The notes below the pieces were generated by a model. The model worked only from the letters and a program-made list of their open reading frames with translations, was not told the origin of the DNA and made no database searches. Below are positions 37,001 through 48,777 of a DNA stretch of 64,000 nucleotides, piece after piece; the first letter of the stretch is position 1; each line of letters starts with the position of its first letter. Source of the stretch: Liolophura sinensis (lineage: Eukaryota; Mollusca; Polyplacophora; Chitonida; Chitonidae); the NCBI RefSeq assembly GCF_032854445.1, contig NW_027018105.1:1-64000 (forward strand). Direction: 5' to 3'. Both the position numbers and the translations under genes were made by a program.

Positions 37001-40000
37001 GCTCAATTCCGCATCTTTTGGCACCTTACTGAAGTGGGTCAGTGTTCAGTTGTACTTTTTACAGCAGACTGCATCAAGTACCTTGTGTTTTTCATGTACA
37101 AATGGTGTGGTTTTTCTACACGTAGATAAAGACATTGAGATTGTCTTGCACTTAGAAGTAAGGCAATTGCTGGGTGAGTTAAATGGGCTTAGCCCAAAGA
37201 TTTCAGGTCTTCTGGGCTACCGAAGGGCACATAACTTATAGTCAAAAGTTGAATATAGTAATGACAAGTTACGATTGTACAGAGTACAGTGTAGCCGATT
37301 TCAATTAACAAAAAGACCAGGCAAAAATGCAAAAGTGGAAAAACTGTTCCAGTGCTGCTGGTAACAGGCTAATCCGACGTATTTTGTGACGAGAAATCGA
37401 ATGGTGCAAACCGCGTTGCTCTCCGACCAATACTTTTGCCTGTAGTGACAATTGAATGATCATTGATGTCATAATCACGTGCCCAGCAACGGCTCTTACT
37501 CCATGGAAACCAGGGATATTTGCAATTTTTTAACAGCTGCCGATGCCTGGCCCAATTCCGCATCTTTTTCACCTGATAAATGTGGGTCAGTGTTTAGTTG
37601 TAGTTTTTACAGCAGACTGTATCAAGTACCTTGTGTTTTTCACGTACAAATGGTGTGGTTTTTCTACACGTAGATAACGACATTGAGATTGTCTTCGACT
37701 TAGAAGTAAGACAATTGCTGGGTGAGTTAAATGGGCTTGGCCCAAAGATTTCAGGTCTTCTGGGCTACCGAAGGGCACATAACTTATAGTCAAAAGTTGA
37801 ATATAGTAATGACCAGTCGCGATTGTACAGAGTACAGTGTAGCCGGTTTCAATTAACAAAAAGACCAGGCAAAAATGCAAAAGTGGAAAAACTGTTCCAG
37901 TGCTGCTGGTAAGAGGCTAATCCGACGTATTTTGTGACGACAAATCGAATGGTGCAAACCGCGTTGCTCTGCGACTAACACTTTTGGCTGTAGTGACAAT
38001 TGAATGATCATTTATGTCATAATCACGTGCACAGCAACGGCTCTTACTCCATGGAAACCGGGGAAATTTGCAATTTTTCAACAGCTGCCGATGCCTGGCT
38101 CAATTCCGCATCTTTTGGCACCTTATTCATGTGGGTTTGTGGTCAGTTGTACTTTTTACAGCAGACTGTATCAAGTACCTTGTGTTTTTTATGTACAAAT
38201 GGTGTGGTTTCTCTACACGTAGATAAAGACATTGAGATTGTCTTGCACTTAGAAGTAAGACAATTGCTGGGTGAGTTAAATGGGCTTAGACCAAAGATTT
38301 GACGTCTTCTGGGCTACCGAAGGGCACATAACTTATAGTCAAAAGTTGAATATAGTAATGACCAGTCGCGATTGTACAGAGTACAGTGTAGCCGGTTTCA
38401 ATTAACAAAAAGACCAGGTAAAAATGCAAAAGTGGAAAAACTGTTCCAGTGCTGCAGGTAAGAGGCTAATCCGACGTATTTTGTGACGAGAAATCGAATG
38501 GTGCAAACCGCGTTGCTCTCCGACCAATACTTTTGGCTGTAGCGACAATTGAATGATCATTGATGTCATAATCACGTGCCCAGCAACGGCTCTTACTCCA
38601 TGGAAACCAGGGAAATTTGCAATTTTTCAACAGCTGCCGATGCCTGGCCCAATTCCGCATCTTTTGGCACCTTATAAATGTGGGTCAGTGTTTAGTTGTA
38701 CTTTTTACAGCAGATTGTATCAAGTACCTTGTGTTTTTTATGTACAAATGGTCTGGTTTTTCTACACGTAGATAAAGACATTGAGATTGTCTTGCACTTA
38801 GAAGTAAGACAATTGCTGGGTGAGTTAAATGGGCTTAGCCCAAAGATTTGACGTCTTCTGGGCTACCGAAGGGCACATAACTTATAGTCAAAAGTTGAAT
38901 ATAGTAATGACCAGTCGCGATTGTACAGAGTACAGTGTAGCCGATTTCAATTAACAAAAAGACCAGGCAAAAATGCAAAAGTGGAAAAACTGTTCCAGTG
39001 GTACTAGTAAGAGGCTAATCCGACGTATTTTGTGACGAGAAATCGAATGGTGCAATCTGCGTTGCTCTCCGACCAATACTTTTGGCTGTAGCGACAATTG
39101 AATGATCATTTATGTCATAATCACGTGCGTAGCAACGGCTCTTACTCCATGGAAACCAGGGAAATTTGCGATTTGTCAACAGCTGCCGATGCCTGGCTCA
39201 ATTCCGCATCTTTTGGCACCTTATTCATGTGGGTCTGTGGTCAGTTGTACTTTTTACAGCAGACTGTATCAAGTACCTTGTGTTTTTTATCTACAAATGG
39301 TGTGGTTTTTCTACACGTAGATAAAGACATTGAGATTGTCTTGCACTTAGAAGTAAGACAATTGCTGGGTGAGTTAAATGGGCCTGGCCCAAAGATTTCA
39401 GGTCTTCTGGGCTACCGAAGGGCACATAACTTATAGTCAAAAGTTGAATATAGTAATGACCAGTCGCGATTGTACAGAGTACAGTGTAGCCGGTTTCAAT
39501 TAACAAAAAGACCAGGCAAAAATGCAAAAGTGGAAAAACTGTTCCAGTGCTGCTGGTAAGAGGCTAATCCGACGTATTTTGTGACGACAAATCGAATGGT
39601 GCAAACCGCGTTGCTCTGCGACTAACACTTTTGGCTGTAGTGACAATTGATTGATCATTTATGTCATAATCACGTGCACAGCAACGGCTCTTACTCCATG
39701 GAAACCGGGGAAATTTGCAATTTTTCAACAGCTGCCGATACCTGGCTCAATTCCGCATCTTTTGGCACCTTATTCATGTGGGTCTGTGGTCAGTTGTACT
39801 TTTTACAGCAGACTGTATCAAGTACCTTGTGTTTTTTATGTACAAATGCTGTGGTTTTTCTACACGTAGATAAAGACATTGAGATTGTCTTGCACTTAGA
39901 AGTAAGACAATTGCTGGGTGAGTTAAATGGGCTTAGCCCAAAGATTTGACGTCTTCTGGGCTACCGAAGGGCACATAACTTATAGTCAAAAGTTGAATAT

Positions 40001-40861
40001 AGTAATGACCAGTCTCGATTGTACAGAGTACAGTGTAGCCGATTTCATTTAACAAAAAGACCAGGTAAAAATGCAAAAGTGGAAAAACTGTTCCAGTGCT
40101 GCTGGTAAGAGGCTAATCCGACGTATTTTGTGACGAGAAATCGAATGGTGCAAACCGCGTTGCTCTCCGACCAATACTTTTGGCTGTAGCGACAATTGAA
40201 TGATCATTGATGTCATAATCACGTGCCCAGCAACGGCTCTTACTCCATGGAAACCAGGGATATTTGCAATTTTTTAACAGCTGCCGATGCCTGGCCCAAT
40301 TCCGCATCTTTTGGCGCCTTATAAATGTGGGTCTGTGTTTAGTTGTACTTTTTACAGCAGACTGTATCAAGTACCTTGTGTTTTTTATGTACAAATGGTC
40401 TGGTTTTTCTACACGTAGATAAAGACATTGAGATTGTCTTGGACTTAGAAGTAAGACAATTGCTGGGTGAGTTAAATGGGCTTAGCCCAAAGATTTGACG
40501 TCTTCTGGGCTACCGAAGGGCACATAACTTATAATCAAAAGTTGAATATAGTAATGACCAGTCGCGATTGTACAGAGTACAGTGTAGCCGATTTCAATTA
40601 ACTAAAAGACCAGGTAAAAATGCAAAAGTGGAAAAACTGTTCCAGTGCTGCTGGTAAGAGGCTAATCCGACGTATTTTGTGACGAGAAATCGAATGGTGC
40701 AAACCGCGTTGCTCTCCGACCAATACTTTTGGCTGTAGCGACAATTGAATGATCATTGATGTCATAATCACGTGCCCAGCAACGGCTCTTACTCCATGGA
40801 AACCATGGATATTTGCAATTTTTTAACAGCTGCCGATGCCTGGCCCAATTCCGCATCTTTT
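34066..40861 (+). repeat. 14-mer duplication (7,685 bp), copy 2
   Basis: Monomers C 34158, A 34707, C2 35256, CT 35805 (the same chimera as 28120), A 36354, C 36903, A' 37452, B 38000, A 38549, B' 39098, B 39647, A 40196 and the left part of 40745. The left edge lies between 34066 (after 'gtgctacc' replaces 'gtggtact') and the shared rare 'ccaatattttt' at about 34140. The right edge is at 40861/40862, where the 40745 unit changes to the A' lineage. Confidence 0.92.
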
Positions 40862-41293
40862 TCACCTGATAAATGTGGGTCAGTGTTTAGTTGTAGTTTT
40901 TACAGCAGACTGTATCAAGTACCTTGTGTTTTTCACGTACAAATGGTGTGGTTTTTTCTACACGTAGATAACGACATTGAGATTGTCTTCGACTTAGAAG
41001 TAAGACAATTGCTGGGTGAGTTAAATGGGCTTGGCCCAAAGATTTCAGGTCTTCTGGGCTACCGAAGGGCACATAACTTATAGTCAAAAGTTGAATATAG
41101 TAATGACCAGTCGCGATTGTACAGAGTACAGTGTAGCCGGTTTCAATTAACAAAAAGACCAGGCAAAAATGCAAAAGTGGAAAAACTGTTCCAGTGCTGC
41201 TCGTAAGAGGCTAATCCGACGTATTTTGTGACGAGAAATCGAATGGTGCAAACCGCGTTGCTCTCCGACCAATACTTTTGCCTGTAGTGACAA
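40745..41293 (+). repeat. Chimeric A/A' monomer ending the 14-mer duplication
   Basis: The left part carries 'aaaccatggatatttgc', as in the 33060 unit. The right part carries 'tctttttcacctgataaat', 'gtagtttttacag' and 'gataacgacattg', as in the A' units at 29767 and 37452. The switch lies between 40806 and 40862. Near 41190-41290 it departs again from A' ('gctgctcgtaag', 'gacgagaaatcg'), so a second exchange or conversion is likely. Confidence 0.82.
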
Positions 41294-41822
41294 TTGAATG
41301 ATCATTTATGTCATAATCACGTGCACAGCAACGGCTCTTACTCCATGGAAACCGGGGAAATTTGCAATTTTTCAACAGCTGCCGATACCTGGCTCAATTC
41401 CGCATCTTTTGGCACCTTATTCATGTGGGGTCTGTGGTCAGTTGTACTTTTTACAGCAGACTGTATCAAGTACCTTGTGTTTTTTATGTACAAATGGTGT
41501 GGTTTTTCTACACGTAGATAAAGACATTGAGATTGTCTTGCACTTAGAAGTAAGACAATTGCTGGGTGAGTTAAATGGGCCTGGCCCAAAGATTTCAGGT
41601 CTTCTGGGCTACCGAAGGGCACATAACTTATAGTCAAAAGTTGAATATAGTAATAGTACAGTGTAGCCGGTTTCAATTAACAAAAAGACCAGGCAAAAAT
41701 GCAAAAGTGGAAAAACTGTTTCCAGTGCTGCTGGTAAGAGCTAATCCGACGTATTTTGTGACGACAAATCGAATGGTGCAAACCGCGTTGCTCTGCGACT
41801 AACACTTTTGCTGTAGTGACAA
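41294..41822 (+). repeat. Type B monomer with a 20-bp deletion (529 bp)
   Basis: At 41654/41655 the sequence reads 'tatagtaatagtacagtg'. Neighbours have 20 further bases between 'gtaat' and 'agtacag', including the tcgcga site and the left arm of the 'tgtacagagtaca' inverted repeat. The unit also has several one-base changes: 'gtggggtctg', 'ctgtttccag', 'agagctaatcc' and 'ttttgctgtag'. Confidence 0.87.
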
Positions 41823-44568
41823 TTGATTGATCATTTATGTCATAATCACGTGCACAGCAACGGCTCTTACTCCATGGAAACCGGGGAAATTTGCAATTTT
41901 TCAACAGCTGCCGATACCTGGCTCAATTCCGCATCTTTTGGCACCTTATTCATGTGGGTCTGTGGTTAGTTGTACTTTTTACAGCAGACTGTATCAAGTA
42001 CCTTGTGTTTTTTATGTACAAATGGTGTGGTTTTTCTACACGTAGATAACGACATTCAGATTGTCTTGCACTTAGAAGTAAGACAATTGCTGGGTGAGTT
42101 AAATGGGCTTAGCCCAAAGATTGACGTCTTCTGGGCTACCGAAGGGCACATAACTTATAGTCAAAAGTTGAATATAGTAATGACCAGTCTCGATTGTACA
42201 GAGTACAGTGTAGCCGATTTCATTTAACAAAAAGACCAGGCAAAAATGCAAAAGTGGAAAAACTGTTCCAGTGCTGCTGGTAAGAGGCTAATCGACGTAT
42301 TTTGTGACGAGAAATCGAATGGTGCAAACCGCGTTGCTCTCCGACCAATACTTTTGGCTGTAGCGACAATTGAATGATCATTGATGTCATAATCACGTGC
42401 CCAGCAACGGCTCTTACTCCATGGAAACCAGGGATATTTGCAATTTTTTTAACAGCTGCGGATGCCTGGCCCAATTCCGCATCTTTTGGCGCCTTATAAA
42501 TGTGGGTCTGTGGTCAGTTGTACTTTTTACAGCAGACTGTATCAAGTACCTTGTGTTTTTTATGTACAAATGGTCTGGTTTTTCTACACGTAGATAAAGA
42601 CATTGAGATTGTCTTGGACTTAGAAGTAAGACAATTGCTGGGTGAGTTAAATGGGCTTAGCCCAAAGATTTGACGTCTTCTGGGCTACCGAAGGGCACAT
42701 AACTTATAGTCAAAAGTTGAATATAGTAATGACCAGTCGCGATTGTACAGAGTACAGTGTAGCCGATTTCAATTAACTAAAAGACCAGGTAAAAATGCAA
42801 AAGTGGAAAAACTGTTCCAGTGCTGCTGGTAAGAGGCTAATCCGACGTATTTTGTGACGAGAAATCGAATGGTGCAAACCGCGTTGCTCTCCGACCAATA
42901 CTTTTGGCTGTAGTGACAATTGAATGATCACTTATGTCATAATCACGTGCAGAGCAACGGCTCTTACTCCATGGAAACCAGGGAAATTTGCAATTTTTCA
43001 ACACCTGCCGATGCCTGGCTCAATTCCGCATCTTTTGGCACCTTACTGAAGTGGGTCAGTGTTCAGTTGTACTTTTTACAGCAGACTGTATCAAGTAACA
43101 TGTGTTTTTCACGTACAAATGGTCTGGTTTTTCTACACGTAGATAACGACATTGAGATTGTCTTCGACTTAGAAGTAAGACAATTGCTGGGTGAGTTAAA
43201 TGGGCCTGGCCCAAAGATTTCAGGTCTTCTGGGCTACCGAAGGGCACATAACTTATAGTCAAAAGTTGAATATAGTAATGACCAGTCGCGATTGTACAGA
43301 GTACAGTGTAGGCGGTTTCAATTAACAAAAAGACCAGGCAAAAATGCAAAAGTGGAAAAACTGTTCCAGTGCTGCTGGTAAGAGGCTAATCCGACGTATT
43401 TTGTGATACAAATCGAATGGTGCAAACCGCGTTGCTCTGCGACTAACACTTTTGGCTGTAGTGACAATTGAATGATCATTTATGTCATAATCACGTGCAC
43501 AGCAACGGCTCTTACTCCATGGAAACCGGGGAAATTTGCAATTTTTCAACAGCTGCCGATGCCTGGCTCAATTCCGCATCTTTTGGCACCTTATTCATGT
43601 GGGGTTTGTGGTCAGTTGTACTTTTTACAGCAGACTGTATCAAGTACCTTGTGTTTTTTATGTACAAATGGTGTGGTTTTTCTACACGTAGATAAAGACA
43701 TTGAGATTGTCATGCACTTAGAAGTAAGACAATTGCTGGGTGAGTTAAATGGGCTTAGCCCAAAGATTTGACGTCTTCTGGGCTACCGAAGGGCACATAA
43801 CTTATAGTCAAAAGTTGAATATAGTAATGACCAGTCGCGATTGTACAGAGTACAGTGTAGCCGATTTCAATTAACAAAAAGACCAGGCAAAAATGCAAAA
43901 GTGGAAAAAACTGTTCCAGTGCTGCTGGTAAGAGGCTAATCCGACGTATTTTGTGACGAGAAATCGAATGGTGCAAACCGCGTTGCTCTCCGACCAATAC
44001 TTTTGGCTGTAGCGACAATTGAATGATCATTCGTGTCATAATCACGTGCCCAGCAACGGCTCTTACTCCATGGAAACCAGGGATATTTGCAATTTTTTAA
44101 CAGCTGCCGATGCCTGGCCCAATTCCGCATCTTTTGGCGCCTTATAAATGTGGGTCTGTGTTTAGTTGTACTTTTTACAGCAGACTGTATCAAGTACCTT
44201 GTGTTTTTTTATGTACAAATGGTCTGGTTTTTCTACACGTAGATAAAGACATTGAGATTGTCTTGCACATAGAAGTAAGACAATTGCTGGGTGAGTTAAA
44301 TGGGCTTAGCCCAAAGATTTCAGGTCTTCTGGGCTACCGAAGGGCACATAACTTATAGTCAAAAGTTGAATATAGTAATGACCAGTCGCGATTGTACAGA
44401 GTACAGTGTAGCCGATTTCAATTAACTAAAAGACCAGGTAAAAATGCAAAAGTGGAAAAACTGTTCCAGTGCTGCTGGTAAGAGGCTAATCCGACGTATT
44501 TTGTGACGAGAAATCGAATGGTGCAAACCGCGTTGCTCTCCGACCAATACTTTTGGCTGTAGTGACAA
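41823..44568 (+). repeat. Mixed, indel-rich monomers
   Basis: Monomer starts and types: B 41823, A 42370, C2 42920, B 43468, A 44019. Small changes are frequent: 'agattgacgtc' near 42120, 'taatcgacg' near 42291, an extra T near 42445, 'agtaacatgtg' near 43096, 'gtgatacaaatcg' near 43404 and 'atcattcgtgtc' near 44030. The order C2, B, A resembles 19884-21529, including the shared 'gtcatgcacttag' of the B-like units at 20433 and 43468, so this segment may be a remote copy of that one. Confidence 0.78.
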
Positions 44569-46215
44569 TTGAATGATCATTTATGTCATAATCACGTGCC
44601 CAGCAACGGCTCTTACTCCATGGAAACCAGGGAAATTTGCAATTTTTCAACAGCTGCCGATGCCTGGCTCAATTCCGCATCTTTTGGCACCTTACTGAAG
44701 TGGGTCAGTGTTCAGTTGTACTTTTTACAGCAGACTGTATCAAGTACCTTGTGTTTTTTATCTACAAATGGTCTGGTTTCTCTACACGTAGATAAAGACA
44801 TTGAGATTGTCTTGCACTTAGAATTAAGACAATTGCTGGGTGAGTTAAATGGGCTTAGACCAAAGATTTTACGTCTTCTGGGCTACCGAAGGGCACATAA
44901 CTTATAGTCAAAAGTTGAATATAGTAATGACCAGTCGCGATTGTACAGAGTACAGTGTAGCCGATTTCAATTAACAAAAAGACCAGGCAAAAATGCAAAA
45001 GTGGAAAAACTGTTCCAGTGCTGCTGGTAAGAGGCTAATCCGACGTATTTTGTGACGACAAATCGAATGGTGCAAACCGCGTTGCTCTCCGACCAATACT
45101 TTTGCCTGTAGTGACAATTGAATGATCATTGATGTCATAATCACGTGCCCAGCAACGGCTCTTACTCCATGGAAACCAGGAAAATTTGCAATTTTTCAAC
45201 ACCTGCCGATGCCTGGCTCAATTCCGAATCTTTTGGCACCTTACTAAAGTGGGTCAGTGTTCAGTTGTACTTTTTACATCAGACTGTATCAAGTACCTTG
45301 TGTTTTTCACGTACAAATGGTGTGGTTTTTCTACACCTAGATAAAGACATTGAGATTGTCTTCGACTTAGAAGTAAGGCAATTGCTTGGTGAGTTAAATG
45401 GGCTTAGCTCAAAGATTTGACGTCTTCTGGGCTACCGAAGGGCACATAACTTATAGTCAAAAGTTGAATATAGTAATGGCCAGTCGCGATGGTACATAGT
45501 ACAGTGTAGCCGATTTCAATTAACAAAAAGACCAGGCAAAAATGCAAAAGTGGAAAAATTGTTCCACTGCTGCTGGTAAGAGGCTAATCCGACGTATTTT
45601 GTGACGAGAAATCGAATGGTGCAAACCGCGTTGCTCTCCGACCAATACTTTCCCCTGTAGTGACAATTGAATGATCATTTATGTCATAATCACGTGCCCA
45701 GCAACGGCTCTTACTCCATGGAAACCAGGGAAATTTGCAATTTTTCAACAGCTGCCGATACCTGGCTCAATTTCGCATCTTTTGGCACCTTGTTCATGTG
45801 GGTCTGTGGTCAGTTGTACTTTTTACAGCAGACTGTATCAAGTACCTTGTGTTTTTTATGTACAATTGGTGTGGTTTTTCTACACGTAGATAAAGACATT
45901 GAGATTGTCTTGGACTTAGAAGTAAGACAATTGCTGGGTGAGTTAAATGGGCTTACCCCAAAGATTTGACGTCTTCTGGGCTACCGAAGGGCACATAACT
46001 TATAGTCAAAAGTTGAATATAGTAATGACCAGTCGCGATTGTACAGAGTACAGTGTAGCCGATTTCAATTAACAAAAAGACCAGGTAAAAATGCAAAAGT
46101 GGAAAAACTGTTCCAGTGCTGCTGTTAAGAGGCTAATCCGACGTATTTTGTGACGAGAAATCGAATGGTGCAAACCGCGTTGCTCTCCGACCAATACTTT
46201 TGGCTGTAGTGACAA
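44569..46215 (+). repeat. 3-mer higher-order repeat (1,647 bp), copy 1
   Basis: Order C 44569, C' 45118, B 45667, repeated exactly 1647 bp downstream. Shared rare marks are 'aatggccagtcgcgatgg' and 'gggcttagctc' in C', and 'caatttcgcatc', 'ccttgttcatg' and 'tacaattggtg' in B. The 44569 unit is CT-like ('tttttatctac', 'gggcttagacc') whereas its counterpart at 46216 is an ordinary C, so homology is clear only for the second and third units. Confidence 0.82.
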
Positions 46216-47862
46216 TTGAATGATCATTTATGTCATAATCACGTGCCCAGCAACGGCTCTTACTCCATGGAAACCAGGGAAATTTGCAATTTTTCAACAG
46301 CTGCCGATGCCTGGCTCAATTCCGCATCTTTTGGCACCTTACTGAAGTGGGTCAGTGTTCAGTTGTACTTTTTACAGCAGACTGTATCAAGTACCTTGTG
46401 TTTTTCACGTACAAATGGTGTGGTTTTCCTACACGTAGATAAAGACATTGAGATTGTCTTGCACTTAGAAGTAAGACAATTGCTGGGTGAGTTAAATGGG
46501 CTTAGCCCAAAGATTTCAGGTCTTCTGGGCTACCGAAGGGCACATAACTTATAGTCAAAAGATGAATATAGTAATGACCAGTCGCGATTGTACAGAGTAC
46601 AGTGTAGCCGATTTCAATTAACAAAAAGACCAGGCAAAAATGCAAAAGTGGAAAAACTGTTCCAGTGCTACTAGTAAGAGGCTAATCCGACGTATTTTGT
46701 GACGAGAAATCGAATGGTGCAATCCGCGTTGCTCTCCGACCAATACTTTTGGCTGTAGCGACAATTGAATGATCATTGATGCCATAATCACGTGCGTAGC
46801 AACGGCTCTTACTCCATGGAAACCAGGGAAATTTGCAATTTTTCAACACCTGCCGATGCCTGGCTCAATTCCGAATCTTTTGGCACCTTACTAAAGTGGG
46901 TCAGTGTTCAGTTGTACTTTTTACAGCAGACTGTATCAAGTACCTTGTTTTTTTCACGTACAAATGGTGTGGTTTTTCTACACGTAGATAAAGACATTGA
47001 GATTGTCTTCGGCTTAGAAGTAAGGCAATTGCTTGGTGAGTTAAATGGGCTTAGCTCAAAGATTTGACGTCTTCTGGGCTACCGAAGGGCACATAATATA
47101 TAGTCAAAAGTTGAATATAGTAATGGCCAGTCGCGATGGTACATAGTACAGTGTAGCCGATTTCAATTAACAAAAAGACCAGGCAAAAATGCAAAATTGG
47201 AAAAATTGTTCCAGTGCTGCTGGTAAGAGGCTAATCCGACGTATTTTGTGACGAGAAATCGAATGGTGCAAACCGCGTTGCTCTCCGACCAATACTTTTC
47301 CCTGTAGTGACAATTGAATGATCATTTATGTCATAATCACGTGCCCAGCAACGGCTCTTACTCCATGGAAACCAGGGAAATTTGCAATTTTTCAACAGCT
47401 GCCGATACCTGGCTCAATTTCGCATCTTTTGGCACCTTGTTCATGTGGGTCTGTGGTCAGTTGTACTTTTTACAGCAGACTGTATCAAGTACCTTGTGTT
47501 TTTTATGTACAATTGGTGTGGTTTTTCTACACGTAGATAAAGACATTGAGATTGTCTTGGACTTAGAAGTAAGACAATTGCTGGGTGAGTTAAATGGGCT
47601 TAGCCCAAAGATTTGACGTCTTCTGGGCTACCGAAGGGCACATAACTTATAGTCAAAAGTTGAATATAGTAATGACCAGTCGCGATTGTACAGAGTACAG
47701 TGTAGCCGATTTCAATTAACAAAAAGACCAGGTAAAAATGCAAAAGTGGAAAAACTGTTCCAGTGCTGCTGTTAAGAGGCTAATCCGACGTATTTTGTGA
47801 CGAGAAATCGAATGGTGCAAACCGCGTTGTTCTCCGACCAATACTTTTGGCTGTAGTGACAA
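46216..47862 (+). repeat. 3-mer higher-order repeat (1,647 bp), copy 2
   Basis: Order C 46216, C' 46765, B 47314, followed by another C at 47863. C' here has private changes 'cttcggcttag', 'cataatatatag' and 'gatgccataatc'. The B unit differs from its partner at 45667 by 'gggcttagccc' where the partner has 'gggcttacccc'. Confidence 0.84.
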
Positions 47863-48777
47863 TTGAATGATCATTTATGTCATAATCACGTGCCCAGCAA
47901 CGGCTCTTACTCCATGGAAACCAGGGAAATTTGCAATTTTTCAACAGCTGCCGATGCCTGGCTCAATTCCGCATCTTTTGGCACCTTACTGAAGTGGGTC
48001 TGTGTTCAGTTGTACTTTTTACAGCAGACTGTATCAAGTACCTTGTGTTTTCACGTACAAATGGTGTGGTTTTTCTACACGTAGATAAAGACATTGAGAT
48101 TGTCTTGCACTTAGAAGTAAGGCAATTGCTGGGTGAGTTAAATGGGCTTAGCCCAAAGATTTGACGTCTTCTGGGCTACCGAAGGGCACATAACTTATAG
48201 TCAAAAGTTGAATATAGTAATGACCAGTCGCGATTGTACAGAGTACAGTGTAGCCGATTTCAATTAACAAAAAGACCAGGCAAAAATGCAAAAGTGGAAA
48301 AACTGTTCCACTGCTGCTGGTAACAGGCTAATCCGACGTATTTTGTGACGAGAAATCGAATGGTGCAAACCGCGTTGCTCTCCGACCAATACTTTTGGCT
48401 GTAGCGACAATTGAATGATCATTGATGTCATAATCACGTGCCCAGCAACGGCTCTTACTCCATGGAAACCATGGATATTTGCAATTTTTTAACAGCTGCC
48501 GATGCCTGGCCCAATTCCGCATCTTTTGGCACCTTATAAATGTGGGTCAGTGTTTAGTTGTAGTTTTTACAGCAGACTGTATCAAGTACCTTGTGTTTTT
48601 TATGTACAAATGGTCTGGTTTTTCTACACGTAGATAACGACATTGAGATTGTCTTGGACTTAGAAGTAAGACAATTGCTGGGTGAGTTAAATGGGCTTGG
48701 CCCAAAGATTTCAGGTCTTCTGGGCTACCGAAGGGCACAGAACTTATAGTCAAAAGTTGAATATAGTAATGACCAGT
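47863..48777 (+). repeat. Monomers C and A between two higher-order repeats
   Basis: C at 47863 (very like 46216) and A at 48411 up to the left edge of the 12-mer match. The A unit has 'ccatggatatttgc', 'gataacgacattg', 'gggcttggccc' and a private 'gcacagaac'. Nothing other than satellite is present. Confidence 0.78.
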
